A stretch of DNA of 64,000 bases from Microbacterium nymphoidis (lineage in GTDB: Bacteria > Actinomycetota > Actinomycetes > Actinomycetales > Microbacteriaceae): positions 744,001-808,000 of the forward strand of contig NZ_JAJNOD010000001.1 of NCBI RefSeq assembly GCF_021044885.1, in the 5' to 3' direction. Within the stretch, counting starts at the first letter, position 1. Each line of letters starts with the position of its first letter. Positions 54,100-62,672 of this stretch are shown here, in pieces. The position numbers and the translations under genes were made by a program. The notes beneath the pieces were generated by a model, which worked only from the letters and a program-made list of their open reading frames with translations, was not told the origin of the DNA and ran no database searches.

Positions 54100-56061
54100 T
54101 CAGCGGACGATGCCGGTGGAGCCGGTCTGGGTGGTGATCTGACCCGTCCACAGCGCGCCGTCCGGATGCGGCCGCGCCATCGGCACGCGCGTCCCGAGCA
54201 CCTGGGAGACCACGTCCTGGGCGATCTTCGCGGCGGTGAGGCCGGCGTCCTCCAGCACCTGCTCACGCGTCGCGTGGTCGATGAACTCATCCGGCACGCC
54301 CAGTTCGTCCACCGCGGTGTCGATGCCTGCCTCGCGCAGCACCTGACGGATGCGGGTTCCGATGCCACCGACGCGGATTCCATCCTCCATCGTGATCACC
54401 AGTCGGTGACGGGCGGCCAGATCGACCAGCGATGGGGCAACCGGAACGACCCAGCACGGGTCGATCACCGTTGCGCCGATGCCCTGAGCACGCAGCCGGT
54501 CCGCCACCTCCATCGCGAGGTGGGCGAACGGGCCGATGCCGACCAGCAGCACATCCTCCGATTCCGGGCGCGCCAGCACATCCACGCCATCGGCCAGTCG
54601 TTCCACGGCGGGCAGGTCTTCGGCCACCGCTCCCTTGGGGAAACGGATGACGGTGGGGGCGTCATCGATCGCGACGGCCTCCCGCAACGCCTCACGCAGG
54701 CGCTCCGCGTCCCGCGGGGCGGCGATGCGGATGTGCGGGATGATCTGCAGCATCGCCAGGTCCCACATGCCGTGATGACTGGGGCCGTCCGGTCCGGTGA
54801 TGCCGGCGCGATCCAGCACGAAGGTGACACCCGCCTTGTGCAGTGCCACATCCATCAGGGCCTGATCGAAGGCGCGGTTCATGAAGGTGGCGTACAGCGC
54901 GACGACGGGATGCAAGCCGCCGTAGGCCATTCCCGCGGCCGCAGCCACCGCGTGCTGCTCCGCGATGCCGACGTCGTAGACGCGGTCGGGGAAGCGCTCG
55001 GCGAAGGCCGCGAGGCCGGTGGGACGCAGCATCGCCGCCGTGATCCCGATGACGTTGGGGTGCTCCTGGCCGACGTTCACGAGCTCTTCGGAGAACACGT
55101 CCGTCCACCCCGTGCGCGCTTGCTTCAGCGCCGCTCCGGTGCGCGGGTCGATCGGGTTGACGGCGTGGAACTGGTCCGCCTCATCGTTGCGGGCCGGCGC
55201 GTAGCCGCGTCCCTTCTCGGTGATGACGTGCACGATCACCGGAGCGCCGAAGGACTTCGCCTGCTCCAGCGTCTCCATGAGCATGGGCAGGTCGTGCCCG
55301 TCGACGGGGCCGAGATACTTGATGTCGAGATTCGAGTACAGCGCCACATTGTTGGTGAAGCGGGAGAGGAACCCGTGAGTGCCGCCGCGGACACCGCGGA
55401 AGACAGCGCGGCCCACGGGCCCGAATGCGCGGAAGAACCGATCGGACTTGCGGTGCAGGTCCTTGTAGGCGGACGCGGTGCGGACCCGGTTCAGATAGCG
55501 CGACATCCCGCCGATCGTCGGAGCGTAGGAGCGGCCGTTGTCGTTGACGATGATGACGAGGTTGCGATCGTTGTCATCGGAGATGTTGTTGAGCGCCTCC
55601 CACGTCATGCCTCCCGTGAGGGCGCCGTCGCCCACCATCGCGACGACGTGACGGTCAGCGCGACCCGTGCGGGTGAACGCGCGGGAGATACCGTCGGCCC
55701 AGCTCAGCGAGCTGGACGCGTGAGACGATTCGACGACGTCGTGCTCGCTCTCGGAACGCTGCGGATACCCCGCGATACCGCCTCGGGCACGCAGTTCGGA
55801 GAAGTCCTGGCGGCCCGTCAGAAGCTTGTGCACGTAGGACTGGTGTCCCGTGTCGAAGATGATCGGATCACGCGGGGAGTCGAACACCCGGTGCACCGCG
55901 ATGGTGAGCTCCACCACACCCAGGTTGGGTCCCAGATGCCCGCCCGTGCGCGCGACGTTCTGCACCAGGAACTCACGGATCTCGGCCGCCAGTTGGGCCA
56001 GTTCGCGTGGGCTCAGCCGGTCCAGATCACGAGGTCCGGAGATGGAGGGCAGGATCGCCAT
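54100..56061 (-). CDS. dxs: 1-deoxy-D-xylulose-5-phosphate synthase
   Basis: 653-aa thiamine diphosphate enzyme starting the MEP isoprenoid pathway from pyruvate and glyceraldehyde 3-phosphate. Motifs: TGHQSYVHKLLTGRQDF at the N-terminus, ThDP site VGDGALTGGMTWEALNN and IVNDNGRSYAP, YLGPVDGHDLPML, the transketolase Pyr-domain block YDVGIAEQHAVAAAAGMAYGGLHPV, and GPDGPSHHGMWDLAML. Length is normal. In related genomes dxs is near acnA, and here only the acnA tail remains, 0.8 kb upstream. Confidence 0.96.
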   Translation of the reverse strand: MAILPSISGPRDLDRLSPRELAQLAAEIREFLVQNVARTGGHLGPNLGVVELTIAVHRVFDSPRDPIIFDTGHQSYVHKLLTGRQDFSELRARGGIAGYPQRSESEHDVVESSHASSSLSWADGISRAFTRTGRADRHVVAMVGDGALTGGMTWEALNNISDDNDRNLVIIVNDNGRSYAPTIGGMSRYLNRVRTASAYKDLHRKSDRFFRAFGPVGRAVFRGVRGGTHGFLSRFTNNVALYSNLDIKYLGPVDGHDLPMLMETLEQAKSFGAPVIVHVITEKGRGYAPARNDEADQFHAVNPIDPRTGAALKQARTGWTDVFSEELVNVGQEHPNVIGITAAMLRPTGLAAFAERFPDRVYDVGIAEQHAVAAAAGMAYGGLHPVVALYATFMNRAFDQALMDVALHKAGVTFVLDRAGITGPDGPSHHGMWDLAMLQIIPHIRIAAPRDAERLREALREAVAIDDAPTVIRFPKGAVAEDLPAVERLADGVDVLARPESEDVLLVGIGPFAHLAMEVADRLRAQGIGATVIDPCWVVPVAPSLVDLAARHRLVITMEDGIRVGGIGTRIRQVLREAGIDTAVDELGVPDEFIDHATREQVLEDAGLTAAKIAQDVVSQVLGTRVPMARPHPDGALWTGQITTQTGSTGIVR

Positions 56062-56200
56062 GCTTCACTCCTTCTCGGGACGCAGGAAGCGTCCCGTGCA
56101 TCCTCCCAGTCTAAGCGGGCGCTCCCGTCCGCGTCTGGGAACGCGCATGTTTCGCGGTGCCATGGTGGCGATGGAGACGGGAGTCTGGGAGGCTGGCGCG

Positions 56201-56785
56201 ATGAGAACACCCGCGGTGGTCGCGTGCGTCCTGTCCGGCGTCGTTGTCGCAGGCCTGTGCGCGCTCGCCGTCACGCCCCTGCTTGTGCCCATCTCCGAGA
56301 CGCCGGACACCGTTACCGCGGTCACCACATCTCAGCCGGCGCAGACCCCCGCATTCAGCTCTCCGCCCACCCCCGGGCCAACACCCGAAGAAGTCACCGA
56401 CGGTCCCGTGGACTTCGTCAACCTCGGCAACGGAATGCTGATCCCCGCAGGCAGGCCGGAGGGTTGTGCGGAACCGGCGTACATCTGGATCGGTTCGATC
56501 GACGGCGGCCCCATGCACGCCGAGATGCTCGGCGCCGAGCTGGTGGACAGGGGCGTGCGGGAGTTCGCGACGGGCGAGGCCGCCACAGACAGCGAAGGCC
56601 GCCCGGCGACCTACACCGTCGCCCCCGGCGACGTCCTGGACATCATCGGCGACCGTTTCTGCATCTACAACGGCATCGCACTCGGCACCCTCAACGGCTA
56701 TCCGTCCGGTGAGATCCAGCCCGGCGATGTCCTGACGCTCGATGCGGATCTGGTCACCGATTGGGTCTCCCCCTACGACGACTGA
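56201..56785 (+). CDS. Secreted or anchored protein with LysM-like domain
   Basis: 194-aa protein. An N-terminal signal or anchor (VVACVLSGVVVAGLCALAVTPLLV) is followed by a Thr/Pro-rich linker (SSPPTPGPTPEEVTDGP) and a domain ending TYTVAPGDVLDIIGDRFCIYNGIALGTLNGYPSGEIQPGDVLTL. The last part has the LysM layout (YxVxxGDxLxxIxxxF...LN...I.PGxxL). It may bind peptidoglycan. ATG at 56201 is chosen for the GGGAGG about 8 bp upstream; a much longer frame overlaps dxs and is unlikely. Confidence 0.72.
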   Translation: MRTPAVVACVLSGVVVAGLCALAVTPLLVPISETPDTVTAVTTSQPAQTPAFSSPPTPGPTPEEVTDGPVDFVNLGNGMLIPAGRPEGCAEPAYIWIGSIDGGPMHAEMLGAELVDRGVREFATGEAATDSEGRPATYTVAPGDVLDIIGDRFCIYNGIALGTLNGYPSGEIQPGDVLTLDADLVTDWVSPYDD

Positions 56786-56813
56786 TCGTCGCCGGATCCC
56801 ACCGAGGCAACGA

Positions 56814-56846
56814 CGAGGCCCCCGGCACCGAAGCACCGGGGGCCTG
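56814..56846 (-). terminator. Terminator of the aconitase gene
   Basis: AGGCCCCCGG / CCGGGGGCCT hairpin, 10-nt loop, about 15 bp beyond the aconitase stop on the - strand. Confidence 0.85.
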
Positions 56847-56859
56847 CGAACGAGCGAGA

Positions 56860-56898
56860 TCAGACCAGCGAACGCAGCACGTACTGCAAGATGCCGCC
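56860..56898 (-). pseudogene. acnA: 3' tail of aconitase gene acnA (last 12 codons plus stop)
   Basis: On the - strand GGCGGCATC... to TGA at 56860-56862 encodes GGILQYVLRSLV, which is the C-terminus of bacterial aconitase A (usual end ...YYRNGGILQYVLR.L). The residues before it (RTCVC) are not aconitase, so the match starts abruptly at GGC-GGC. The aconitase terminator is intact downstream. The most natural reading is an attachment-site copy at an island junction, with the intact gene at the far end of the island. Confidence 0.75.
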
Positions 56899-57128
56899 AC
56901 ACACGCAAGTTCGAGCATTTGGGCCCTCAGGAATAACCTCGGCATCATCAAATTCCAGGTCAAGCGATAATTCCTAACCCAAGACGAACTACCGCTACCG
57001 CAGCATGTATACATGCGGATTCGGCGATCCGACGGGCAAGTACCGCCAAGGCAGCATCTCCACACGGACTCACGGCCTCCAGGACACACGGGACCCCCGT
57101 CGACACAGCGGCGCAGCATCGAGCTGGA

Positions 57129-57166
57129 GGCCGAGCGGCTCTACCTCCGGGCAGAGCCGCTCGGTC
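57129..57166. other. Strong 12-14 bp inverted repeat at the island start
   Basis: CCGAGCGGCTCT at 57131-57142 and AGAGCCGCTCGG at 57153-57164 are perfect complements with a 10-nt loop. It could be a terminator (no T-tract) or a recombination or protein-binding site near the island end. Confidence 0.5.
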
Positions 57167-57212
57167 CCACGCTGCACTCCCGAGAGTCGGTAGACAAAGC
57201 GAGAATTGGACC

Positions 57213-57494
57213 ATGGCAATGCACGATGCGGATCCGCTCCCCGAGCCCGACCATGAGCTCGGGTACTCGGAGGAACTTCTCGCTGATGTCCTCGGCGAGC
57301 ACATGCTGCAGTTTCACGATTACATAATGATGAAGGCCCACGCCATGGGACCGGACGGCCCCGTCTACTACCCGTCCGACGTGCGCAGGTTCGTTGATTA
57401 CTACGTCACGCGCACCGCGCGCCCGCTCACTGAGCCGGAGGTGCGGGCGTTGTTCGACACCTGGGTGGCAGAGAGGCGCGGGAAGGCCGACTGA
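57213..57494 (+). CDS. Small acidic hypothetical protein
   Basis: 93-aa soluble acidic protein (MAMHDADPLPEPDHELGYSE..., VRRFVDYYVTRTARPLTEPEVRALFDTWVAERRGKAD). I recognise no family. It is first in the island after the junction. Ribosome site is weak (GAGAATTGG). A small regulator or anti-defence type protein cannot be excluded, and no function can be assigned. Confidence 0.5.
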   Translation: MAMHDADPLPEPDHELGYSEELLADVLGEHMLQFHDYIMMKAHAMGPDGPVYYPSDVRRFVDYYVTRTARPLTEPEVRALFDTWVAERRGKAD

Positions 57495-57527
57495 TCCGGG
57501 TCCGCGCACGCTGGTCGGCCGCTGCCG

Positions 57528-57887
57528 ATGCTCAGGCCAAAGTCCTACGTGAGCGGCGGAAGCAGAACGCTTGACGGGGCACAGGTCACCACGCATCGAC
57601 TCAAAGTCATAGATTACGAGGACCTCGGCGACGTCGATGGCGTGCCAATGCGCGTGCCTGCGAGCGACGGCTACCGCACATGCTCGGTATGCGGAAGCGA
57701 CTGCGAGCCGGACAATGCGTTGAGCGCCGACGGCACGGGCGCGACGATCGCGTTCGTGGGCCCCGAGCACGGGGTCAGAGCCTGGTCGACCCGTTCAGCG
57801 ACTTCAGATGAGGTCCGCGCCGACTCGCCATCAATACTCCGCGAGCGTGCCGACCAGGTACGCCGTCGTGCCCCGTCGATAGGATAA
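57528..57887 (+). CDS. Hypothetical protein with CxxC knuckle, possibly frameshifted
   Basis: The 119-aa frame includes RTCSVCGSDCEPDNALSADGTGATIAFVGPEHGV, a CxxCxxxC zinc-knuckle-like block. After PEHGV the frame turns into Arg/Ser-rich sequence. The frame one base over reads QSLVDPFSDFR then stops at 57809-57811, a more natural end, so a one-base deletion near 57777 is likely. Function unknown. The start may also differ, since no good ribosome site is seen. Confidence 0.45.
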   Translation: MLRPKSYVSGGSRTLDGAQVTTHRLKVIDYEDLGDVDGVPMRVPASDGYRTCSVCGSDCEPDNALSADGTGATIAFVGPEHGVRAWSTRSATSDEVRADSPSILRERADQVRRRAPSIG

Positions 57888-57975
57888 ACACGCACCGATG
57901 CCTGGGACCTGGGGAGGGCAGAAAGTGCCCTAAATGGCTTCCCCGACGCGATATGCGTGAAAGTAGGACATCCCT

Positions 57976-60693
57976 ATGGCGAGACTCAGCCTCAAGGCTG
58001 TCGAGGAGCGCGTCGCTCCACTAGCCGCCCGAGAGACGTACGATCGAGAGTTCATCTTCGACCTGCTGCTCGCATACGGGAAGCCCCAGGGCAACGTCAC
58101 GAGGCTGCGCAACGGCTCGCTCAACGTGGCCATCGATCCGTCGACTGAGGTCGCACAGAAGAACGTCGTCTACTTCAAGGAGACGACCAGCGACCCGCTC
58201 GAGGTCATCGAAGATCTCAAGTCGAGTCCCGCGGTGGTCCGCTTCAGCACCCGCTTCGTCATTGTCACCGACTACGCCGAGTTGGTCGCTCACGACATCA
58301 AGACGAACGAGACGATCGGCTTTCCGATCCGCGAACTTGACCAGCATTTCACCTTCTTCCTGCCGTGGGCCGGCATGGAGAAGGCACAGTACGTGGCGGA
58401 GTCTCACGCTGACGTCAGAGCCGCCGAGCGCATGGGGAAGCTGTTCGACGAGCTGCTGCAGGCCAACCCCGGCATCTTCGACGACGAGCGAGGTCGTCAT
58501 TCGCTCAACATTTTCTTCACTCGTCTGTTGTTCTGCTTCTTCGCGGAAGACACGGGCATCTTTGGCGACAACCAGTTCACGAACGCGATCGGCTCCCAGA
58601 CGCAGTCCGATGGCTCGGACCTCGCTGAGTTCCTGACCGACCTATTCAAGGCACTCGATACAGAGAACACGGCTGACAAGCCGAAGCACCTCGCCGAGTT
58701 CCCCTACGTGAACGGCCGACTGTTCACGGTAAAAGACGATCAGGTCGTGCCGCGCTTCACGAAGCAGGCGCGAGACGAGCTCATCGCCTCAGGCACGCTC
58801 ATCTGGCGCGACATCAACCCCGACATCTTCGGCTCAATGTTCCAGGCGATCGTGACGCCGGGCAAGCGCAGTGACTTGGGCCAGCACTACACCTCTGTGC
58901 CGAACATCCTGAAGACGATCGAGCCGCTCTTCCTCGATGACCTGAAGACCGAGCTCAACGAGGCTCAAGACAGCGAGCGGCGGCTGATGCGCCTGCTCGA
59001 CCGCATCACGGATATCAAAGTGTTCGACCCTGCGTGTGGATCGGGCAACTTCCTCGTCATCGCCTACAAGGAGCTGCGCAAGCTGGAGCACGCGATCCTG
59101 GAGCGGCTCGCCGAGCTCAGCCCGTCGCACCAGGTGCTCTGGGCCGACTCGACGATCAGCATCGAGAACTTCTTTGGCATCGAGATCGACGACTTCGCCG
59201 TGGAGGTGGCAATTTTGTCGCTGTGGATCGCGAAGCACCAGATGAACCGCGAGTTCCGCGAGAAGTTCCGCGTCGAGATCCCCCTGATCCCGCTGAAGGA
59301 GACCGGGCAGATCAAGGCCGGCAACGCAACGCGCGTGGACTGGAACGACGTCTGCCCGAACGACGGCGAGTCGGAGATTTACCTGATCGGCAATCCGCCG
59401 TATGCGGGGGCGAAGACTCAGACCAAAGAGCAGAAGGCGGACTACGACTTCGTGTTCAAGGGTCGCCCGCACTCGAAGAACCTCGACTACATCGCTCTCT
59501 GGTTCGTCAAAGGAAGCGACTACATCGAAGGCACATCTGCCACTTTGGCGTTCGTCACAACGAACTCGGTGGCGCAGGGTGAGCACGTCGCGCTGATGTT
59601 CCCGATGATCTTCGCCAAGGGCATCGAGATCGGATTCGCCTATACATCATTCAAATGGGAGAACAACGCGAAGCGCAACGCGGGCGTGACTGTTGCGGTC
59701 ATCGGCCTGCGGAATACGTCGGCGGATCCGAAGTACATCTACACGGATGATCTGCAGATCGCGGCGCGCACCATCAACGGATATCTCGCGGACGGCGCGA
59801 TGATTTTCATCGAGAGACGCAAGACGCCGCTCGGTCCACTCCCCGAGATGGCGTTCGGCTCGATGCCCCGTGACGGCGGTGGGCTCATCCTATCGCCGAG
59901 CGAGCGGGCAGAGTTGCTGGCGGGTGATCCCGAAGCCGAGCCGTTCATAAAGCGATACGTCGGCTCGTCTGAAGCAATCAACGATGGCGAACGGTACTGT
60001 CTGTGGATCACAGATCATGAAGCCGCGACCGCACGTAAGATTCCTTCTGTGGCGGCGCGGCTTCGACGCGTGGCCGATGAACGATCCGAAAGCAAAGCGT
60101 CGAGCACAGTGGCGTTCGCAGCCCAGCCTCATCGGTTTGTACAGATCAGCTACAAGCCGACTGACTCGATCATCGTACCGAGCGTTTCCTCGGCTCGGCG
60201 GGAGTACATCCCGATTGGCTACCTCGGCCCCGACACAGTTATCTCAAATGCAGCCTTCGCGGTGTACGACGCTGAACCTTGGCTTTTCAGTCTCCTGACG
60301 TCCAAGATGCACATGGCCTGGACCGCGGCCGTCGGCGGCCAGATGAAAACCGACTATCGGTATTCCAACACGATCGTCTACAACAACTTCCCAGTCCCAC
60401 CCCTGTCGGAGGCAATGAAGGAGAAGCTGACGGTCGCGGCTCTGCGCGTGCTCGACGTGCGCGAGTACCACTGCGAGCAGACGCTGGCCGAGCTCTACGA
60501 CCCCGACAAGATGCCGCAGGATCTCCGTCAAGCGCACCAGGCGGTAGATGCGGTGGTCGACTCGATCTACTCGAAGAAGCCCTATGAGACTGACGAGCAG
60601 CGGCTGTCGGACCTGTTCGCCATGTACGAGCGCATGACTGCCGAGGAGGCCGCGAAGGCCCCGGCGAAGAAGACCCGGAGGACTGCGAAGTGA
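57976..60693 (+). CDS. MmeI-type adenine-specific DNA methyltransferase (restriction-methylation subunit)
   Basis: 905-aa protein with MmeI family architecture. An N-terminal domain (1-160) sits where MmeI has its nuclease, then a helical spacer (ending FFTRLLFCFFAEDTGIF), then the methyltransferase with motif I FDPACGSGNF at 350-359 and motif IV NPPY at 473-476 (N6-adenine type). A target-recognition region (about 600-800) and a C-terminal helical domain ending ...LAELYDPDKMPQDLRQAHQAVDAVVDSIY follow. The expected D...ExK nuclease motif is not seen (the aligned strand reads VVYFKE), so it may only methylate. First gene of the operon, overlapping the helicase by 4 bp (GTGA). Confidence 0.85.
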   Translation: MARLSLKAVEERVAPLAARETYDREFIFDLLLAYGKPQGNVTRLRNGSLNVAIDPSTEVAQKNVVYFKETTSDPLEVIEDLKSSPAVVRFSTRFVIVTDYAELVAHDIKTNETIGFPIRELDQHFTFFLPWAGMEKAQYVAESHADVRAAERMGKLFDELLQANPGIFDDERGRHSLNIFFTRLLFCFFAEDTGIFGDNQFTNAIGSQTQSDGSDLAEFLTDLFKALDTENTADKPKHLAEFPYVNGRLFTVKDDQVVPRFTKQARDELIASGTLIWRDINPDIFGSMFQAIVTPGKRSDLGQHYTSVPNILKTIEPLFLDDLKTELNEAQDSERRLMRLLDRITDIKVFDPACGSGNFLVIAYKELRKLEHAILERLAELSPSHQVLWADSTISIENFFGIEIDDFAVEVAILSLWIAKHQMNREFREKFRVEIPLIPLKETGQIKAGNATRVDWNDVCPNDGESEIYLIGNPPYAGAKTQTKEQKADYDFVFKGRPHSKNLDYIALWFVKGSDYIEGTSATLAFVTTNSVAQGEHVALMFPMIFAKGIEIGFAYTSFKWENNAKRNAGVTVAVIGLRNTSADPKYIYTDDLQIAARTINGYLADGAMIFIERRKTPLGPLPEMAFGSMPRDGGGLILSPSERAELLAGDPEAEPFIKRYVGSSEAINDGERYCLWITDHEAATARKIPSVAARLRRVADERSESKASSTVAFAAQPHRFVQISYKPTDSIIVPSVSSARREYIPIGYLGPDTVISNAAFAVYDAEPWLFSLLTSKMHMAWTAAVGGQMKTDYRYSNTIVYNNFPVPPLSEAMKEKLTVAALRVLDVREYHCEQTLAELYDPDKMPQDLRQAHQAVDAVVDSIYSKKPYETDEQRLSDLFAMYERMTAEEAAKAPAKKTRRTAK

Positions 60694-62672
60694 ACGCGAT
60701 CAACAAGCCCGTCAACATCGTCGACGTCACGTACGCGCAGACGAAGGCCTCGGTGAACACCGACGCCCTGGGAATGCGCGAGATGCAGCAGCGCGTCTTC
60801 GAGCAGCGCGATGCCCAGCATCTGCTGGTGAAGGCCCCGCCGGCGTCAGGCAAGTCGCGCGCGCTGATGTTCGTGGCATTGGACAAGCTCTACAACCAGG
60901 GCCGCAAGAAGGTCATCGTCGCGGTGCCGGAACGCTCGATCGGTGCGTCATTCGCGTCGACGGCGCTGACCAAGCATGGATTCTGGGCGGACTGGGAGAT
61001 CAAGGACGAGAACAACCTGTGTGACGCGGGCTCATCGGCAGGCAAGGTCGACGCGTTCATCGAGTTCCTCGAGGGCCCCGACGCGGTGCTCGTCTGCACC
61101 CACGCGACTCTGCGCTTCGCGTTCGAAAAGCTGGCTCCGGAATCGTTCAACGGCACCGTGCTGGCGATCGACGAGTTCCATCACGTCTCTGCCGACACGG
61201 AGACGTCACGACTGGGAGCCCTACTCCGCGACGTGATGAACGGGTCGGACGTTCATATCGTGGCGATGACCGGCTCGTACTTCCGCGGCGACTCGGTGCC
61301 GGTACTGTCGCCTGAGGATGAAGCGAAGTTCACGCCAGTCACGTTCAACTACTACGACCAGCTCAACGGCTACGAGCACCTGCGGTCGCTCGGCATCGGG
61401 CACCACTTCTACCAGGGCCGGTACACCGACGCGATCCACGAGGTGCTCGCCCTCAACAAGAAGACGATCGTGCACATCCCGAGCGTGAACTCCGGCGAGT
61501 CAACGAAGGACAAGATCGAGGAAGTCGGCCGCATCATCGACGCGATCGGCCACGTCGAGTCGACCGATCCCGAGACGGGCATCATCAGCGTGCGCCGCGA
61601 GGACACCGGGGAGATCGTGCGGGTCGCGGACCTCGTCGACGACACCGACCAGAAGAAGCGCGGCGACACGCTGCACTATCTGTCGCACACGGCATCGAAG
61701 GAGCGCGACGGCGTCGACATCATCATCGCGCTGGGCATGGCGAAGGAGGGCTTCGACTGGCCATTCGCGGAGCACGCTCTGACGGTCGGCTACCGTGCGT
61801 CTCTCACCGAAGTCATCCAGATAATCGGACGCGTCACCCGTGACAGCCCCGGCAAGTCGCATGCGCAGTTCACGAACCTGATCGCCGAGCCGGATGCTTC
61901 GCAGGGCGAGGTCAAGGTGTCAGTGAACAACATGCTGAAGGCGATCACCGCCTCGCTACTCATGGAGCAGGTCCTCGCGCCGAACTTCAACTTCAAGACG
62001 AAGAAGTTCGACGACGAGCCCGCAAAGAAGGGCGAGCTGAAGATCAAGGGCTTTAAGGAGCCCACTAGTGATCGCGTGAAGCAGATCGTCGCGACAGACC
62101 TAAACGACCTGAAGGCGGTGATCCTGCAAGACGACACGTTCGCCAGGGCCGCAGCGGGGTCGGTCGATGCCGAGACGACGAACAAGGTGCTGATCCCGAA
62201 GATCATTCGGGAGAAATACCCGGACCTTTCCGAGGAGCAGGTCGAGGAGGTGCGCCAGCAGGTCGTCGTGGACTCGGTGATCAAGAACAGCGAAGTGAGG
62301 CCTGTTGGGGACCAGCGGTTCATCAAGATGGCCGAGAAGTTCGTGAACATCGACGAGCTGAACATCAACCTCATCGACTCGGTGAACCCATTCCAGCGCG
62401 CATTCGAGGTGCTATCCAAGTCGGTCACGCCGTCAGTGCTGCGCCTGATCCAGGACACAATCACGTCGACGAAGATCGAGTTCTCCGAGGAAGAGGCCCT
62501 GGCGCTGTTCCCGAAGATCAAGACCTGGAAGCAGGTACACGGCAAGAACCCGGATATCCGCTCCGACGATCCCACCGAGAAGCGGCTGGCCGCGGCCCTG
62601 TTGTTCCTGCAGAAGTTGGCAGCACAGCGCAAGGCGGAGAAAGCTGCGACGGAGAAAGGAGAACCGTCATGA
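60690..62672 (+). CDS. DEAD/DEAH-type SF2 helicase of the restriction-like operon
   Basis: 660-aa superfamily 2 helicase. Motif I (Walker A) is APPASGKS near residue 50, motif II is AIDEFHH near 160 (DEFH variant), and VAMTGSYFRGDS is a motif III-like block. Motifs V/VI read IALGMAKEGFDWPFAEHALTVGYRASLTEVIQIIGRVTRD near 350-385. The C-terminal 250 residues are not recognised. It has no nuclease motif that I can see. It is coupled to the methyltransferase upstream and the GIY-YIG gene downstream, so it probably moves on DNA for that complex. Confidence 0.85.
   Translation: MNAINKPVNIVDVTYAQTKASVNTDALGMREMQQRVFEQRDAQHLLVKAPPASGKSRALMFVALDKLYNQGRKKVIVAVPERSIGASFASTALTKHGFWADWEIKDENNLCDAGSSAGKVDAFIEFLEGPDAVLVCTHATLRFAFEKLAPESFNGTVLAIDEFHHVSADTETSRLGALLRDVMNGSDVHIVAMTGSYFRGDSVPVLSPEDEAKFTPVTFNYYDQLNGYEHLRSLGIGHHFYQGRYTDAIHEVLALNKKTIVHIPSVNSGESTKDKIEEVGRIIDAIGHVESTDPETGIISVRREDTGEIVRVADLVDDTDQKKRGDTLHYLSHTASKERDGVDIIIALGMAKEGFDWPFAEHALTVGYRASLTEVIQIIGRVTRDSPGKSHAQFTNLIAEPDASQGEVKVSVNNMLKAITASLLMEQVLAPNFNFKTKKFDDEPAKKGELKIKGFKEPTSDRVKQIVATDLNDLKAVILQDDTFARAAAGSVDAETTNKVLIPKIIREKYPDLSEEQVEEVRQQVVVDSVIKNSEVRPVGDQRFIKMAEKFVNIDELNINLIDSVNPFQRAFEVLSKSVTPSVLRLIQDTITSTKIEFSEEEALALFPKIKTWKQVHGKNPDIRSDDPTEKRLAAALLFLQKLAAQRKAEKAATEKGEPS

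Larger units (their letters stand above)
56786..57212. other. Intergenic gap with the island junction
   Basis: 427 bp without a full gene. It holds the aconitase terminator and tail, then sequence visibly less GC-rich than the core, and a strong hairpin at 57129-57166. No integrase or excisionase gene is seen here. Confidence 0.6.
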
